Assembly: GCA_947625125.1 (NCBI GenBank) | Contig: CANQNF010000004.1 | Span: 62,001 to 126,000, forward strand | Direction: 5' to 3' | DNA length: 64,000 nucleotides | Source of the DNA: an uncultured Clostridia bacterium | GTDB lineage: Bacteria > Bacillota > Clostridia > Oscillospirales > Ruminococcaceae | Shown: in pieces, positions 18,527-27,982 of the stretch | Numbering within the stretch: position 1 is the first letter of the stretch | How the letters are laid out: each line of letters opens with the position of its first letter | Made by a program: the position numbers and the translations under genes | The notes under the pieces: generated by a model | What the model was told of the DNA's origin: nothing | The model's input: the letters and a program-made list of their open reading frames with translations, nothing else | Database searches by the model: none

Positions 18527-18994
18527 ATGCTAAGGATCTTGTTTGTCTGCCACGGCAATATCTGCCGGTCGCCGATGGCGGAATTCGTGCTCAATTATCT
18601 GGCAGAAAAACACGGCCTCGGAGATGAGATCTATGCCGAGTCGGCGGCCGTCAGCCGCGAGGAAATCGGAAACGATATCCACCCCGGGACGGCGAAGATC
18701 CTGAAAAAATATAAAATACCATATCACAAGAGGTCGGCCAGGCAGATCACCCCGGACGACTACGATAATTTTGACCTCATCATCGGGATGGACCGTTATA
18801 ACATTTCGGGCATGCGCAGGATTTTCGGCGGCGACCCGGACAAAAAGGTGGAAATGCTTCTCAAATTTGCGGGTCAGCCCGGCCGCGAAGTCGACGACCC
18901 GTGGTACACCGGCGACTTCGAGACTGCCTACTATGAGATAAAAAAGGGCTGCGAGGGGATAATCAAGGACTATCTCGGGCGCAGATGTCGATGA
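18527..18994 (+). CDS. Low-molecular-weight protein tyrosine phosphatase
   Basis: A 155-residue cytoplasmic phosphatase of the LMW-PTP family (YwlE/YfkJ-like; such enzymes act on phosphotyrosine or phosphoarginine proteins). The P-loop CHGNICR (Cys8-Arg14, CX5R) and the general acid in DDPWYTGDF near residue 125 are both intact. Length is typical. It has AGGACGGGACGG before the ATG. It lies 32 bases upstream of radC and probably shares its transcript. Confidence 0.92.
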   Translation: MLRILFVCHGNICRSPMAEFVLNYLAEKHGLGDEIYAESAAVSREEIGNDIHPGTAKILKKYKIPYHKRSARQITPDDYDNFDLIIGMDRYNISGMRRIFGGDPDKKVEMLLKFAGQPGREVDDPWYTGDFETAYYEIKKGCEGIIKDYLGRRCR

Positions 18995-19026
18995 AAAAAT
19001 ACATACATTAGAAAGGATGTAAAAAT

Positions 19027-19815
19027 ATGGCGTCAGAAAAGCCGAGCGCGGCGAGAGCCGGGTTTCTTCGGAACCGCTATGCCGAAAAGGGCCTCGACGC
19101 GCTCACCAAAAAGGAACAGTTAGAGCTTCTTTTCGGGTATCTGATGCCCAAGGACAAGGCGTCGGCTTCGGCGGACGACGTTCTTGAAAAATTCGGGACA
19201 GTTTCTGCATTTTTGCATGCAAGTCCTGCCGAGCTGAAAAGCGTGGGCTGTTTCAACGACCAGGCGACGCTTTTGGTATCGCTTTTGCCGTACATACACT
19301 GCCTCGCCGTTTCGTCAAACGCTGTCGGAACGGTCATTTCAAACCGCGTAGACGCCTGCGGACTTTTTCATCAGATGTTGGCGGGACTGCCGGACGAAAG
19401 GCTGATGTGCTGCTGTCTGAGCAAGTCCTACAAGGTCAAATATTGCGGCACCGTTTCGTTCGGCGAGACTGACGCGGTAAGGTTCAAAAGCGAAGCGCTC
19501 ATCGAACTGGCCGAAAAATACCGCTCCAAGGCCGTTATCATCGCCCATAATCACACACTGTCCACAAGCGTGCCGTCGGTCGAGGACATCGAATCCACGA
19601 AAACATTGTGCCGAAAGCTCGCAAGGTCAGGGATTTTGCTGCTCGACCACATCGTCGTCGGGCTTGACGGAGCGCGCTCGCTCATCGACTACGAGAGCGG
19701 CGACTATTCGGAGCTTATTCTCGGCGGCAGCGCCTGGGAGGACCGGGTCCGCCGAAAGGAGAAGCGCTCGCAGCAGGCTAAAACGAAACCCGACGGAAGT
19801 AGCGACCGGGAGTGA
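19027..19815 (+). CDS. radC: RadC family JAB-domain protein
   Basis: 262 residues. The N-terminal half has the RadC helix-hairpin-helix region (LTKKEQLELLFGYLMPKDKA and a divergent DVLEKFGTVSAFLHASPAEL). The C-terminal MPN/JAB domain has the metal motif AHNHTLSTSVPSVED (His174, His176, Asp187). Canonical RadC has HNHPSG; here the Pro-Ser-Gly is replaced by Thr-Leu-Ser. The first domain is also divergent. RadC function is not settled; the older repair name is doubtful. AAAGGATG precedes the ATG. The C-terminal tail is basic. Confidence 0.85.
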   Translation: MASEKPSAARAGFLRNRYAEKGLDALTKKEQLELLFGYLMPKDKASASADDVLEKFGTVSAFLHASPAELKSVGCFNDQATLLVSLLPYIHCLAVSSNAVGTVISNRVDACGLFHQMLAGLPDERLMCCCLSKSYKVKYCGTVSFGETDAVRFKSEALIELAEKYRSKAVIIAHNHTLSTSVPSVEDIESTKTLCRKLARSGILLLDHIVVGLDGARSLIDYESGDYSELILGGSAWEDRVRRKEKRSQQAKTKPDGSSDRE

Positions 19816-19863
19816 GGCGGGAGCCGAACCAACGGGCCTTGCAGCCTCCGCGCCACCGTCGCA

Positions 19864-19977
19864 AAAACCACAACCATGCGGATCCCCGAGCCGGCCGAAA
19901 CGGCCGGCTCTGAACGTCGGCGAAGCCGGCGTTCAGGCCCTGCGAAAGCAGGGCCGGGGGTCCGCCGGTGTGGTTTT
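19864..19977. repeat. Three-hairpin cloverleaf repeat, copy F
   Basis: Outermost arms AAAACCACA / TGTGGTTTT, core stem GCGGATCCCC (19878-19887) with 19956-19965 (one wobble). The hairpins 19888-19910 (10 bp, loop AAA), 19911-19935 (11 bp, loop GAA) and 19936-19955 (8 bp, loop GAAA) abut with no unpaired base. It lies between radC and the tRNA-Val terminator. Confidence 0.9.
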
Positions 19978-20077
19978 CTGCGACGGGGCGGGGAGGAGCA
20001 GAAGAGGCACAGCTATGCCCTTTGCTTTGTTCCGCGAGCCTGCGCAGCCCGAACAGCTTCCGCCCACAAATGCAAAG

Positions 20078-20107
20078 CCCCCCGGACACCTCAAAGGTCC
20101 CCGGGGG
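20078..20107 (-). terminator. Probable terminator of tRNA-Val
   Basis: Minus-strand GC-rich hairpin of about 11 bp (CCCCGGGGACC with GGTGTCCGGGG) starts two bases after the tRNA CCA. Its T-tail is weak (CTTTGC). Confidence 0.6.
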
Positions 20108-20108
20108 A

Positions 20109-20185
20109 TGGTGGAAGCTGGCGGGCTCGAACCGCCGACCTCCTGCGTGTGAAGCAGGCGCTCTGACCGGCTGAGCTAAGTTTCC
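20109..20185 (-). tRNA. tRNA-Val (anticodon CAC), CCA encoded
   Basis: A complete cloverleaf on the minus strand: acceptor GGAAACT / AGCTTCC, D-arm AGCTCAGCCGGTCAGAGC, anticodon stem CCTGC/GCAGG with loop TTCACAC (anticodon CAC, reads GUG), T-arm GGCGGTTCGAGCCCGCC, discriminator A and encoded CCA. One A-C mismatch lies at acceptor pair 5-68. The promoter at 20200-20228 and the terminator just downstream make it a single-gene unit. Confidence 0.93.
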
Positions 20186-20199
20186 TTGCTCTACCCGAT

Positions 20200-20228
20200 A
20201 TATTAACATAAAAAACCCCGTTTGTCAA
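20200..20228 (-). promoter_or_regulatory. Promoter of tRNA-Val
   Basis: Minus-strand TTGACA-17-TAATAT. Its -35 is part of the palindrome TTGTCAAGGTTGACAA, shared back-to-back with the plus-strand promoter. Confidence 0.85.
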
Positions 20229-20230
20229 GG

Positions 20231-20259
20231 TTGACAACGCAAAAAGTTTTTTGTATAAT
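20231..20259 (+). promoter_or_regulatory. Promoter of the tgt-mntP operon
   Basis: TTGACA-17-TATAAT, perfect consensus, start near 20266, 25 bases before the first ATG. Confidence 0.9.
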
Positions 20260-20290
20260 ATTCAGAGAAATGCTTTAAGGCGGTGGAATC

Positions 20291-21788
<1,498 letters not shown>

Positions 21789-21813
21789 AATTTTATTTTT
21801 CGGAGGGATTTGT

Positions 21814-22380
21814 TTGAGCTTTGCCGAAATTTTCCTTATCGGGATAGGCCTGTCGGCCGACGCCTTTGCAGTCTCCGTGACAAACGGGATGTGCAAGCGC
21901 GGGAAAGTCCCTGTTATAGGGCTTTTGTGCGGGCTCTGTTTCGGAGCGTTCCAGGGACTGATGCCATACTTAGGGTATGCCCTCGGCTCGACTTTTGCAA
22001 AATTTATTTCCAGATATGACCATATAATCGCGCTGATTCTTCTTGGTTACATCGGCGGAAAGATGATATACGACGTGTTTAAAGGCGGCCCTGAAGAGGC
22101 GACCGGCGGAGAGCTTAAGCCCGGCGAGCTTGTTTTGCAGGGGGTTGCGACGTCGATAGACGCGCTCGCGGTCGGGGTCTCGTTTGCGGGAATGTTAAGC
22201 CCTGCGGGAATGCTCTCGGCCGCCCTGACGATAGCCGCGACGACCCTTGTTATCTCTTTTGCAGGGGCGTTTATAGGCCGAAAATTCGGCGATATCCTGA
22301 CAAACAAGGCGCAGCTTGTCGGCGGTCTTATCCTCGTCGGCATAGGCGTGAAAATTTTTATCGAGCACACATTTTTCTGA
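21814..22380 (+). CDS. mntP: Manganese efflux pump MntP
   Basis: A 188-residue membrane protein of the DUF204 family that exports Mn2+. Two related halves each have a helix with conserved acid and small residues: IGLSADAFAVSVTNGM and VATSIDALAVGVSFAG. Six membrane helices are expected and can be seen. The start is TTG at 21814, with GGAGGG six bases upstream. It follows tgt by 25 bases, so is co-transcribed; I saw no yybP-ykoY riboswitch, which often controls such genes. Confidence 0.93.
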   Translation: MSFAEIFLIGIGLSADAFAVSVTNGMCKRGKVPVIGLLCGLCFGAFQGLMPYLGYALGSTFAKFISRYDHIIALILLGYIGGKMIYDVFKGGPEEATGGELKPGELVLQGVATSIDALAVGVSFAGMLSPAGMLSAALTIAATTLVISFAGAFIGRKFGDILTNKAQLVGGLILVGIGVKIFIEHTFF

Positions 22381-22402
22381 AAAAATATTAAGGAGATTTA
22401 AA

Positions 22403-23068
22403 ATGCCTTTAATTATTTTTGACCTCGACGGCACGGTCCTCGACACCGTCGACGACCTCACAAACGCCGCAAATTCGGGCGTTATGAGCCTCGGGTTTCC
22501 GAAAAGGAGCCGCGAGGAGGTCATGAGTTTTGTCGGAAACGGCGTTGCGAAGCTGATGGAGCGCGCCCTTCCGAAAGGACAGGCCACCGAGGAAAATGTC
22601 AAAAAATCGCTTGAGCAGTTTAACATATTCTACTCCGAACACTTCGCCGACAGCACCCGTCCCTACGACGGGATGCTCCAAATGCTTGAGGAGCTTAACG
22701 CGAGGGGATGTAAGCTCGCGGTCTTTTCAAACAAGCCGGACATGTTCTCAAAGGAGCTTATCGGGAAATTTTACCCCGGCATTTTCGATGTTGTCCTGGG
22801 CAGCAGGGATGGCGTTCCGAGGAAGCCCGACCCGACGACAGAGCTGGAAATCATGCATATGTTGGGTGTGTGTCCCGACGAGGTACTGCATATAGGTGAT
22901 TCCGACACCGACCTTGCTGCCGCAAAAAATGCGGGCGTGGGATTTGTCGGGGTAAGCTGGGGCTATCGGAGCGAGGAGTCCCTGAAAGCCGCGGGAGCCG
23001 AAAAGGTCGCGGAAAGCGTAGATGAGCTTAAGGGGTACATACTCGAATTTCTTGGCGGGGCAGGATGA
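22403..23068 (+). CDS. gph: HAD-family phosphatase, phosphoglycolate phosphatase-like
   Basis: 221 residues with all HAD motifs: IIFDLDGTVLDT (nucleophile Asp7, acid Asp9), VFSNKP (motif II), RKPDPT (motif III Lys) and HIGDSDTDLAAAKNAG (motif IV). The helical cap domain at residues 15-80 is of the Gph/PpaX type. The exact substrate cannot be read; phosphoglycolate or pyrophosphate are likely. GGAG precedes the ATG; 22 bases after mntP, so last gene of the operon, followed by a terminator. Confidence 0.88.
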   Translation: MPLIIFDLDGTVLDTVDDLTNAANSGVMSLGFPKRSREEVMSFVGNGVAKLMERALPKGQATEENVKKSLEQFNIFYSEHFADSTRPYDGMLQMLEELNARGCKLAVFSNKPDMFSKELIGKFYPGIFDVVLGSRDGVPRKPDPTTELEIMHMLGVCPDEVLHIGDSDTDLAAAKNAGVGFVGVSWGYRSEESLKAAGAEKVAESVDELKGYILEFLGGAG

Positions 23069-23103
23069 GCGCGGGCGGAAAATTGACGTATCGTAAGATA
23101 AGT

Positions 23104-23128
23104 GCGGCTGATGAGGCCGCCTTTTTTG
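23104..23128 (+). terminator. Intrinsic terminator after gph
   Basis: GCGGC / GCCGC stem followed by CTTTTTT. Confidence 0.8.
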
Positions 23129-23141
23129 TGGGCGTGACATG

Positions 23142-23274
23142 GCGGCCGGAAAACCGCACCTTCTGCGTAGGCGGAGCCCCGACCCGGCCGCAGGCCGGGT
23201 CCGACGGCTTCGCCGTCGGGCGAGCTTCGCTCGCCGGGGCTCCGCCCCGCACCAAGCCCGGGTTTTCCGTCCGC
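23142..23274. repeat. Three-hairpin cloverleaf repeat, copy C
   Basis: Outermost arms 23142-23155 and 23261-23274 (CGGAAAACC / GGTTTTCCG plus GCGG/CCGC, one mismatch). The core stem GGCGGAGCCCCG (23170-23181) pairs with 23235-23246 and is identical to copy B. Perfect abutting hairpins are 23182-23200, 23201-23219 and 23220-23234. Confidence 0.9.
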
Positions 23275-23277
23275 GGC

Positions 23278-23403
23278 TGTCAGATGTCAGAAATCAGATT
23301 TCAGATGTCAGAAAATTTTTTTCGCACTCTGTTCGCACTAAAATCCGTCGCGCAGCGCCCCCTTGAAATTCTGTTTTCTGATTTCTCATTTCTGTCTTCT
23401 GTA
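23278..23403. repeat. CAGAAATCAGA-type repeats, two inverted segments
   Basis: 23278-23316 reads TGTCAGATGTCAGAAATCAG then TTTCAGATGTCAG. 23365-23403 carries the reverse-strand version (TTCTGTTTTCTGATTTCT). The two could pair across about 50 bases. No gene is seen here. Confidence 0.5.
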
Positions 23404-23432
23404 TTGACATCTTTCCGAAAATATGCTATTCT
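23404..23432 (+). promoter_or_regulatory. Promoter of the GPH-family symporter
   Basis: TTGACA-17-TATTCT with TGC before the -10. Confidence 0.85.
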
Positions 23433-23465
23433 ATAAACAGAATTTTCCTGAAAGAGGGGGTCCGT

Positions 23466-24764
23466 ATGAAGCTCAACACAAAGCAAACCGTACTCATCGG
23501 GCTGTCGTTCGCGTCGATTCTTGCGTTCTGGCAGCTTTACGACCAGGTCATCCCGGTCATCCTCGAGAACCACTTCGGCTGCTCGACCGGGGTCACAAAC
23601 GCGATAATGGCCATCGACAACGTCCTTGCGGTCTTTATGCTGCCGCTTTTCGGCATGATTTCCGACAGGACCAAGACCCGGCTCGGCCGAAGAACTCCCT
23701 ATATTTTATTTGGGACAGCTGCCGCAGTCGCGCTGATGATCGTCATCGCGGTCATCACCGAGGTCGGTAATTTCGCGGGGTTCTTTGTTTGTCTCATGCT
23801 GCTACTCGTGGTCATGAGCGTCTACCGGTCCCCTGCGGTCTCGTATATGCCCGACGTAACGCCTAAGCCCTTGCGCTCTAAGGGCAATGCCGTGATAAAT
23901 CTCGTGGGATACATAGGCGGCATTTTCACGACGATTGTGATGGCATTTCTTGTAAAATCCACACCTGCGCCCGATGGTACGATGGTTTACGGAAGCTTTA
24001 TTCCGATTTTTGCGGCAGTCGCGGCTTTCATGCTGATAACCGTGCTCATCATGGCGTTCACCCTGAACGAAAATAAAATCGTACGCGAGGCGAACGTCGG
24101 CTCGGACGAGGACGACAGCGCGGCCGTTCCGGGAGGAAAGCTCGAAAAGCCGGTGCTGAAAAGTCTTATTTTCATTCTTTTGTCGGTATTTTTGTGGTTC
24201 ACGGCCTACAACGGCGTCACGACGTCGTTCTCGCGGTATTTTGAGAACGTCTACGGCGTGGGCGCGGGCAGTTCGTCGCTCTATCTGACAGTCGCGACGG
24301 TTGCCGCCATCGCGTCGTTCGTGCCCCTCGGGATAATCTCCTCAAAGCTCGGCAGAAAAAAGACGATCCTACTTGGAATTTTGGTCATGACTCTTTGTTA
24401 CGGCGCCATTTTCCTGCTCCCGAAAACGGGCGTTATAATGTATATTATTTTTGCAGTGGTCGGCGTCGGCTGGGCTGCGATTAACGTAAACTCATTCCCG
24501 ATGGTCGTTGAGATGTGCCATTCGTCGGACGTTGGAAAGTACACGGGCTACTATTACGCGTTTTCGATGGCGGCGCAGATATTCACCCCGCTTCTCTCTG
24601 GCATTCTTATCACCCGCCTGAGCGCAGGTTATCGCGTTTTGTTCCCGTATGCGGTCGTTTTCTCGGCATTGAGTTTTGTCACCATGTGCTTTGTCAGACA
24701 CGGCGACTCCAAGCCAGAGGAGAAAAAATCCCTCCTCGAACACTTCGACGTGGATGTGGATTAA
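23466..24764 (+). CDS. MFS sugar transporter, GPH/SLC45-like
   Basis: A 432-residue transporter with 12 membrane helices. The N-terminal half has FASILAFWQLYDQVIPVIL and PLFGMISDRTKTRLGRRTPY, which is the loop 2-3 motif of glycoside-pentoside-hexuronide:cation symporters and SLC45-like sugar transporters. The second half repeats GIISSKLGRKKT. The cytoplasmic linker at about residue 210 is acidic. Substrate probably a mono- or disaccharide, but not readable. Single gene with promoter and terminator. Confidence 0.87.
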   Translation: MKLNTKQTVLIGLSFASILAFWQLYDQVIPVILENHFGCSTGVTNAIMAIDNVLAVFMLPLFGMISDRTKTRLGRRTPYILFGTAAAVALMIVIAVITEVGNFAGFFVCLMLLLVVMSVYRSPAVSYMPDVTPKPLRSKGNAVINLVGYIGGIFTTIVMAFLVKSTPAPDGTMVYGSFIPIFAAVAAFMLITVLIMAFTLNENKIVREANVGSDEDDSAAVPGGKLEKPVLKSLIFILLSVFLWFTAYNGVTTSFSRYFENVYGVGAGSSSLYLTVATVAAIASFVPLGIISSKLGRKKTILLGILVMTLCYGAIFLLPKTGVIMYIIFAVVGVGWAAINVNSFPMVVEMCHSSDVGKYTGYYYAFSMAAQIFTPLLSGILITRLSAGYRVLFPYAVVFSALSFVTMCFVRHGDSKPEEKKSLLEHFDVDVD

Positions 24765-24851
24765 AGCGAGAGCGAGAGCGAGGGCGTGCAGAGTATCACA
24801 TGAAAAGTTATGATTCCTGCCAACGCCATCCCTTTCATAAATGCAATAAAT

Positions 24852-24889
24852 CAAAAGCGGTCGTCGTTTATTCGGCGGCTGCTTTTTTG
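24852..24889 (+). terminator. Intrinsic terminator of the symporter
   Basis: AAAGCGGTCGTCG pairs with CGGCGGCTGCTTT, with wobbles, and is followed by a T-run. Confidence 0.75.
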
Positions 24890-24982
24890 ATGTACATATA
24901 AACTTGCAGCATGATGTAGTAATGCCCTGCGGAAGCAGCCGAGGGCTCCGGCATTGCCTCGGCCTTGGCTGCTCCTCCGCAC

Positions 24983-25131
24983 GCGCCCCTCCCTCCGATA
25001 CCGAGTGCGTGGTGGCGAAGCCCCGTCGGCCGCAGGCCGACGGAAACGGCGCTTCGCGCCGTTTCGGGTCCGGCGAAGCCGGACCCCGGGGCTTCGCCGT
25101 AGGAGCAGGAGCCTGCGGGAGGGAGGGGCGC
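24983..25131. repeat. Three-hairpin cloverleaf repeat, copy G
   Basis: Outermost 14-bp arms GCGCCCCTCCCTCC (24983-24996) and 25118-25131. Core stem GGCGAAGCCC (25014-25023) with 25089-25098. The perfect hairpins are 25024-25042 (loop GCA), 25043-25065 (loop TTC) and 25066-25086 (loop GAA). It sits between two convergent genes, so it lies downstream of both; no gene is seen in this gap. Confidence 0.9.
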
Positions 25132-25172
25132 TCTATACGGGAGGCACAGGGCCCGCGCTCCCCATTCGCAAC

Positions 25173-25203
25173 AAAAAAGAGCCCCCATAGGAGCTCTTTT
25201 TAT
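25173..25203 (-). terminator. Terminator of the CBM9 surface protein
   Basis: AAAAAGAGC / GCTCTTTTT stem with T-runs on both strands, so it can work bidirectionally; 16 bases from the minus-strand stop. Confidence 0.85.
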
Positions 25204-25219
25204 GCTGAAGCTTATTTAA

Positions 25220-26974
25220 TTAGGCTTTCTTCTTTTTGCCGAGGACGATACCGACGACAGCAGCGATAACTACTACGACGATAACGACGATGGCAATGAT
25301 GACGCCGGTGGAACCGCCCTCAGAAGAGGTGTCTGCGGTATCTTCGGCGGGAGCTTCGGCTTCGGCTTCGTCAACAGGAGCCTCTTCCTCAACGGGAGCG
25401 GCGGCAGCGTTGGCTTCGTCCAAAATGCCCTGGATCTGCTCTACGATGGGAGCGAGAGTGCCGGTGACATAGGTTCCGGCAACGCCGTCAGCGGCATAGC
25501 CGGCGTTCTCAACTTCCTTGGTAGCACGGTTGACAGCCTTGGTGGCGTCGTCAAGAGCGCTCTGGATAGCGGCAACATCGCCGTTGGCGCCCTGAGCAGC
25601 GGTAAGAGCGTCGTTGACTCTGGTTGTGTATTCGGCAAGGGACTCATCGACGAACGCCTGCTCGAGTTCGCCTAAAGTGCCCTCGAAAGCGTTGATATCG
25701 TCAAGAGTGAGAAGCTCGATCTGATCGAAAGTAACGGTGACATCGACGTCGGTGACGGCGGCAAGCCAAGTGCAAGCGCCCTCAACGTCAAGACCTAACT
25801 GCTCTCTGGCGGGGCCGATAAGGTCGACGGTGGAGGCGGTGCCGGAGGTGTAGGAACCCTCGGACTTAGCGGTCCACTTGGCGACGATCTCAGCGCCGGG
25901 AACAACAACGTCATTGTAGCCGTTGGCCTTTACGGTGATGTCGGAATAGGTGAATTTGTATCTGCCGGTGTCGCCCATGGTGCCGGAATCCTTGTAGGAA
26001 CCGTCATCGTTCTTGATGGAGGGCTCTAAGTAACCGTTGTCGCCGATCTGAAGAGCGAAGATAGGAAGACTGGTGAAGTCAGCGGTCTCTTCGGCAGTGT
26101 AGGCATAAACGGGAGCGAACATGCCCTTGAAGCCTTCGGGAGTGACGGAACCGCCAACGGACATTGCCTCGCCGGTGCCGACGCCGTGCCAGCCCCATGA
26201 AACCTTATCCTGGGTGTAGAGCTGTACGAATACCTGAGCGTCGCGGAGAGCGGCATAGTTCTTAACGGTCAGCTCAACAGGCTCCTCAACGGGGTCAACA
26301 CGGTTGTCCTCGAAAGTGCCGGCGAGCTTAAGGGTCCACCAAACATCGTAAGTAGTCTGACGGTTGTCTCTCTGATAGGCGTCGTCGCCCTCGGGATGGC
26401 CGGTGACGTAAACGGTGGCGTCACGCTTGCCGGCGGTGGCGGCGTTGACCTGAACGCAAGTCTCAACGCAGTTGTCCTTGACGTCGGTGATCGGGAACTT
26501 GGCCTCAACGGCATAGCCGCCGTCGGTGGTGACTACGGCGTACTGATCCTCGGGAACCTTGGTCTGGTCCGGGTCGGCGTTGCCCTCGTCATAGTGGATT
26601 CTCCACTGGTTCTTGGAGTTGTCCGCCATGTAGAACAGCTCGATGGAGTCCTGCTCATAGTAGTTGGCAGAGGTGTTGTCGAGAGAGGCGTCATGTACGT
26701 CATAGAATACATATACCCACTCGGCGTCGTTCATGATGTAAACATCAGCTGCGGGGGAATCAAGAACCGCTCCGCCGCCGTTGTTGGTGCCGCACTGGTC
26801 GAGGACAAGGTGGAGAGCGGAAGCATAGCCGTCGTCCATGGTGCCGTCGATAGTAGCGGTGCCCTCAACCGACTCAAAAACGGTGTCGGCTGTAGCAGCA
26901 TTTGCTATTGTTGTCATGGCGAAGATGGAGAGGACCATGGTCGCCGCGACAAGAATCGCTAAAATTCTTTTCAT
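25220..26974 (-). CDS. Membrane-anchored surface protein with CBM9-like domain
   Basis: 584 residues. A signal peptide (MKRILAILVAATMVLSIFAM, cut after ANA) precedes a family-9-like carbohydrate-binding or DOMON-type domain (residues 25-230), with GTATIDGTMDDGYASA, WVYVFYDVHDASL, QDSIELFY and YAVEAKFPI. A second beta domain and a helical coiled segment (about 455-540) follow. The C-terminus has an Ala/Glu-rich stretch, a single membrane helix and KKKKA. The ATG at 26974 has GGAGG ten bases upstream. Surface polysaccharide binding is the likely role. Even codon use suggests high expression. Confidence 0.78.
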   Translation of the reverse strand: MKRILAILVAATMVLSIFAMTTIANAATADTVFESVEGTATIDGTMDDGYASALHLVLDQCGTNNGGGAVLDSPAADVYIMNDAEWVYVFYDVHDASLDNTSANYYEQDSIELFYMADNSKNQWRIHYDEGNADPDQTKVPEDQYAVVTTDGGYAVEAKFPITDVKDNCVETCVQVNAATAGKRDATVYVTGHPEGDDAYQRDNRQTTYDVWWTLKLAGTFEDNRVDPVEEPVELTVKNYAALRDAQVFVQLYTQDKVSWGWHGVGTGEAMSVGGSVTPEGFKGMFAPVYAYTAEETADFTSLPIFALQIGDNGYLEPSIKNDDGSYKDSGTMGDTGRYKFTYSDITVKANGYNDVVVPGAEIVAKWTAKSEGSYTSGTASTVDLIGPAREQLGLDVEGACTWLAAVTDVDVTVTFDQIELLTLDDINAFEGTLGELEQAFVDESLAEYTTRVNDALTAAQGANGDVAAIQSALDDATKAVNRATKEVENAGYAADGVAGTYVTGTLAPIVEQIQGILDEANAAAAPVEEEAPVDEAEAEAPAEDTADTSSEGGSTGVIIAIVVIVVVVIAAVVGIVLGKKKKA

Positions 26975-27008
26975 AAGGTTTATACCTCCAATAAAATTTG
27001 GTAAGAAC

Positions 27009-27037
27009 ATTATAACACTTTTTCGTCTTTCTTTCAA
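27009..27037 (-). promoter_or_regulatory. Promoter of the CBM9 surface protein
   Basis: Minus-strand TTGAAA-17-TATAAT, start near 27002, 28 bases before the ATG. Confidence 0.85.
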
Positions 27038-27253
27038 TCAGCGAAGTGCACAAAAGTTTACACACAATTTGCACAAATTGAATAAATTGACATTGCCTGA
27101 AATAATGCAAATAATAAAATTCGAGGGAATAAATGCCCGAAAACGGCGTTTAAAAGTCATAAATCGTTTTTTGGGGCACTGACCGAGCGCCGGATATAGC
27201 CCTCCCCTATTTATGCAAAACGTCGCCCGATTGCTCGCCAATGTCGAAAAATG

Positions 27254-27282
27254 TTGACAAACCGCGGATTTTACGCTATACT
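27254..27282 (+). promoter_or_regulatory. Promoter of the DUF4230 pair
   Basis: TTGACA-17-TATACT. It lies downstream of the most upstream in-frame ATG (27251), which rules that start out and supports GTG at 27326. Confidence 0.85.
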
Positions 27283-27325
27283 TAAAATAGCAAATCCCGA
27301 ATTTTATCGGAAAGAGGCGAAAACC

Positions 27326-27982
27326 GTGGAATACGAGAAGATGGTTGAAATACCCCTTGATGAAGATACCAAGGGAAGAAAAGGCTTCGGATGGAAGACC
27401 GTTATGTGGGCTTTCGGAGCCGGGTTTATTATCGCTATGTTCATGTTCGTCATCGGCTGGAACTCGGTAGCGAGGGCTCTTGCCAAAAATGCCGAACAGG
27501 AGCCCGAGCCGGAATTTGTCTCGGTCTCGACTCTTGAGGAGATAATCGAGGTGAGCGAGCTTTCGACGTTTCGCTCCGTCTACAACGGCGTGGCAGAGGT
27601 GCAGGGCAGCTCCGGCAAGACCGACTACTACGTCTCCTACAACGCGACCGTCGACGCGGGCATGGACTTCGACAGGATAGCCATAACCGTCGACAACGAC
27701 GCAAAAACCGTGTCGCTGATACTCCCCGACGTCAAAATCACCGACGTGAACGTGGATATTCTGTCGCTCGATTACATTTTCCTGAACGACAAGGCGAACA
27801 GCTCCTCTGTCACCGCCGCCGCTTATAAGGCATGCGAGCAGGACGCCGAGAAAGAAAGCGCCGAACAAAATCAGATATTCGAGACCGCCGAACAGAATGC
27901 GGAAAACGTCGTTAAGGCGCTTGTGGAGCCGGTCATCGAGCCCCACGGCTACAGCCTTAAGATTGTGAGGGCAGGGTCATGA
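27326..27982 (+). CDS. DUF4230 membrane-anchored protein
   Basis: 218 residues. A charged cytoplasmic N-terminus and one membrane helix (about residues 25-47) are followed by an extracytoplasmic DUF4230-type domain: STLEEIIEVSELSTFRSVYN, YVSYNATVDAGMDFDRIAIT, TVSLILPDVKITDVNVD and a C-terminal helix rich in Glu/Gln ending VEPVIEPHGYSLKIV. No function is known for the family. The GTG start has AGAGG upstream. It overlaps the next gene, which belongs to the same family. Confidence 0.8.
   Translation: MEYEKMVEIPLDEDTKGRKGFGWKTVMWAFGAGFIIAMFMFVIGWNSVARALAKNAEQEPEPEFVSVSTLEEIIEVSELSTFRSVYNGVAEVQGSSGKTDYYVSYNATVDAGMDFDRIAITVDNDAKTVSLILPDVKITDVNVDILSLDYIFLNDKANSSSVTAAAYKACEQDAEKESAEQNQIFETAEQNAENVVKALVEPVIEPHGYSLKIVRAGS

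Noticed and set aside
27038-27946. 302-codon minus ORF upstream of the CBM9 gene
   Set aside because: It crosses the promoters of both neighbours and is antisense to the DUF4230 gene, with no motif.
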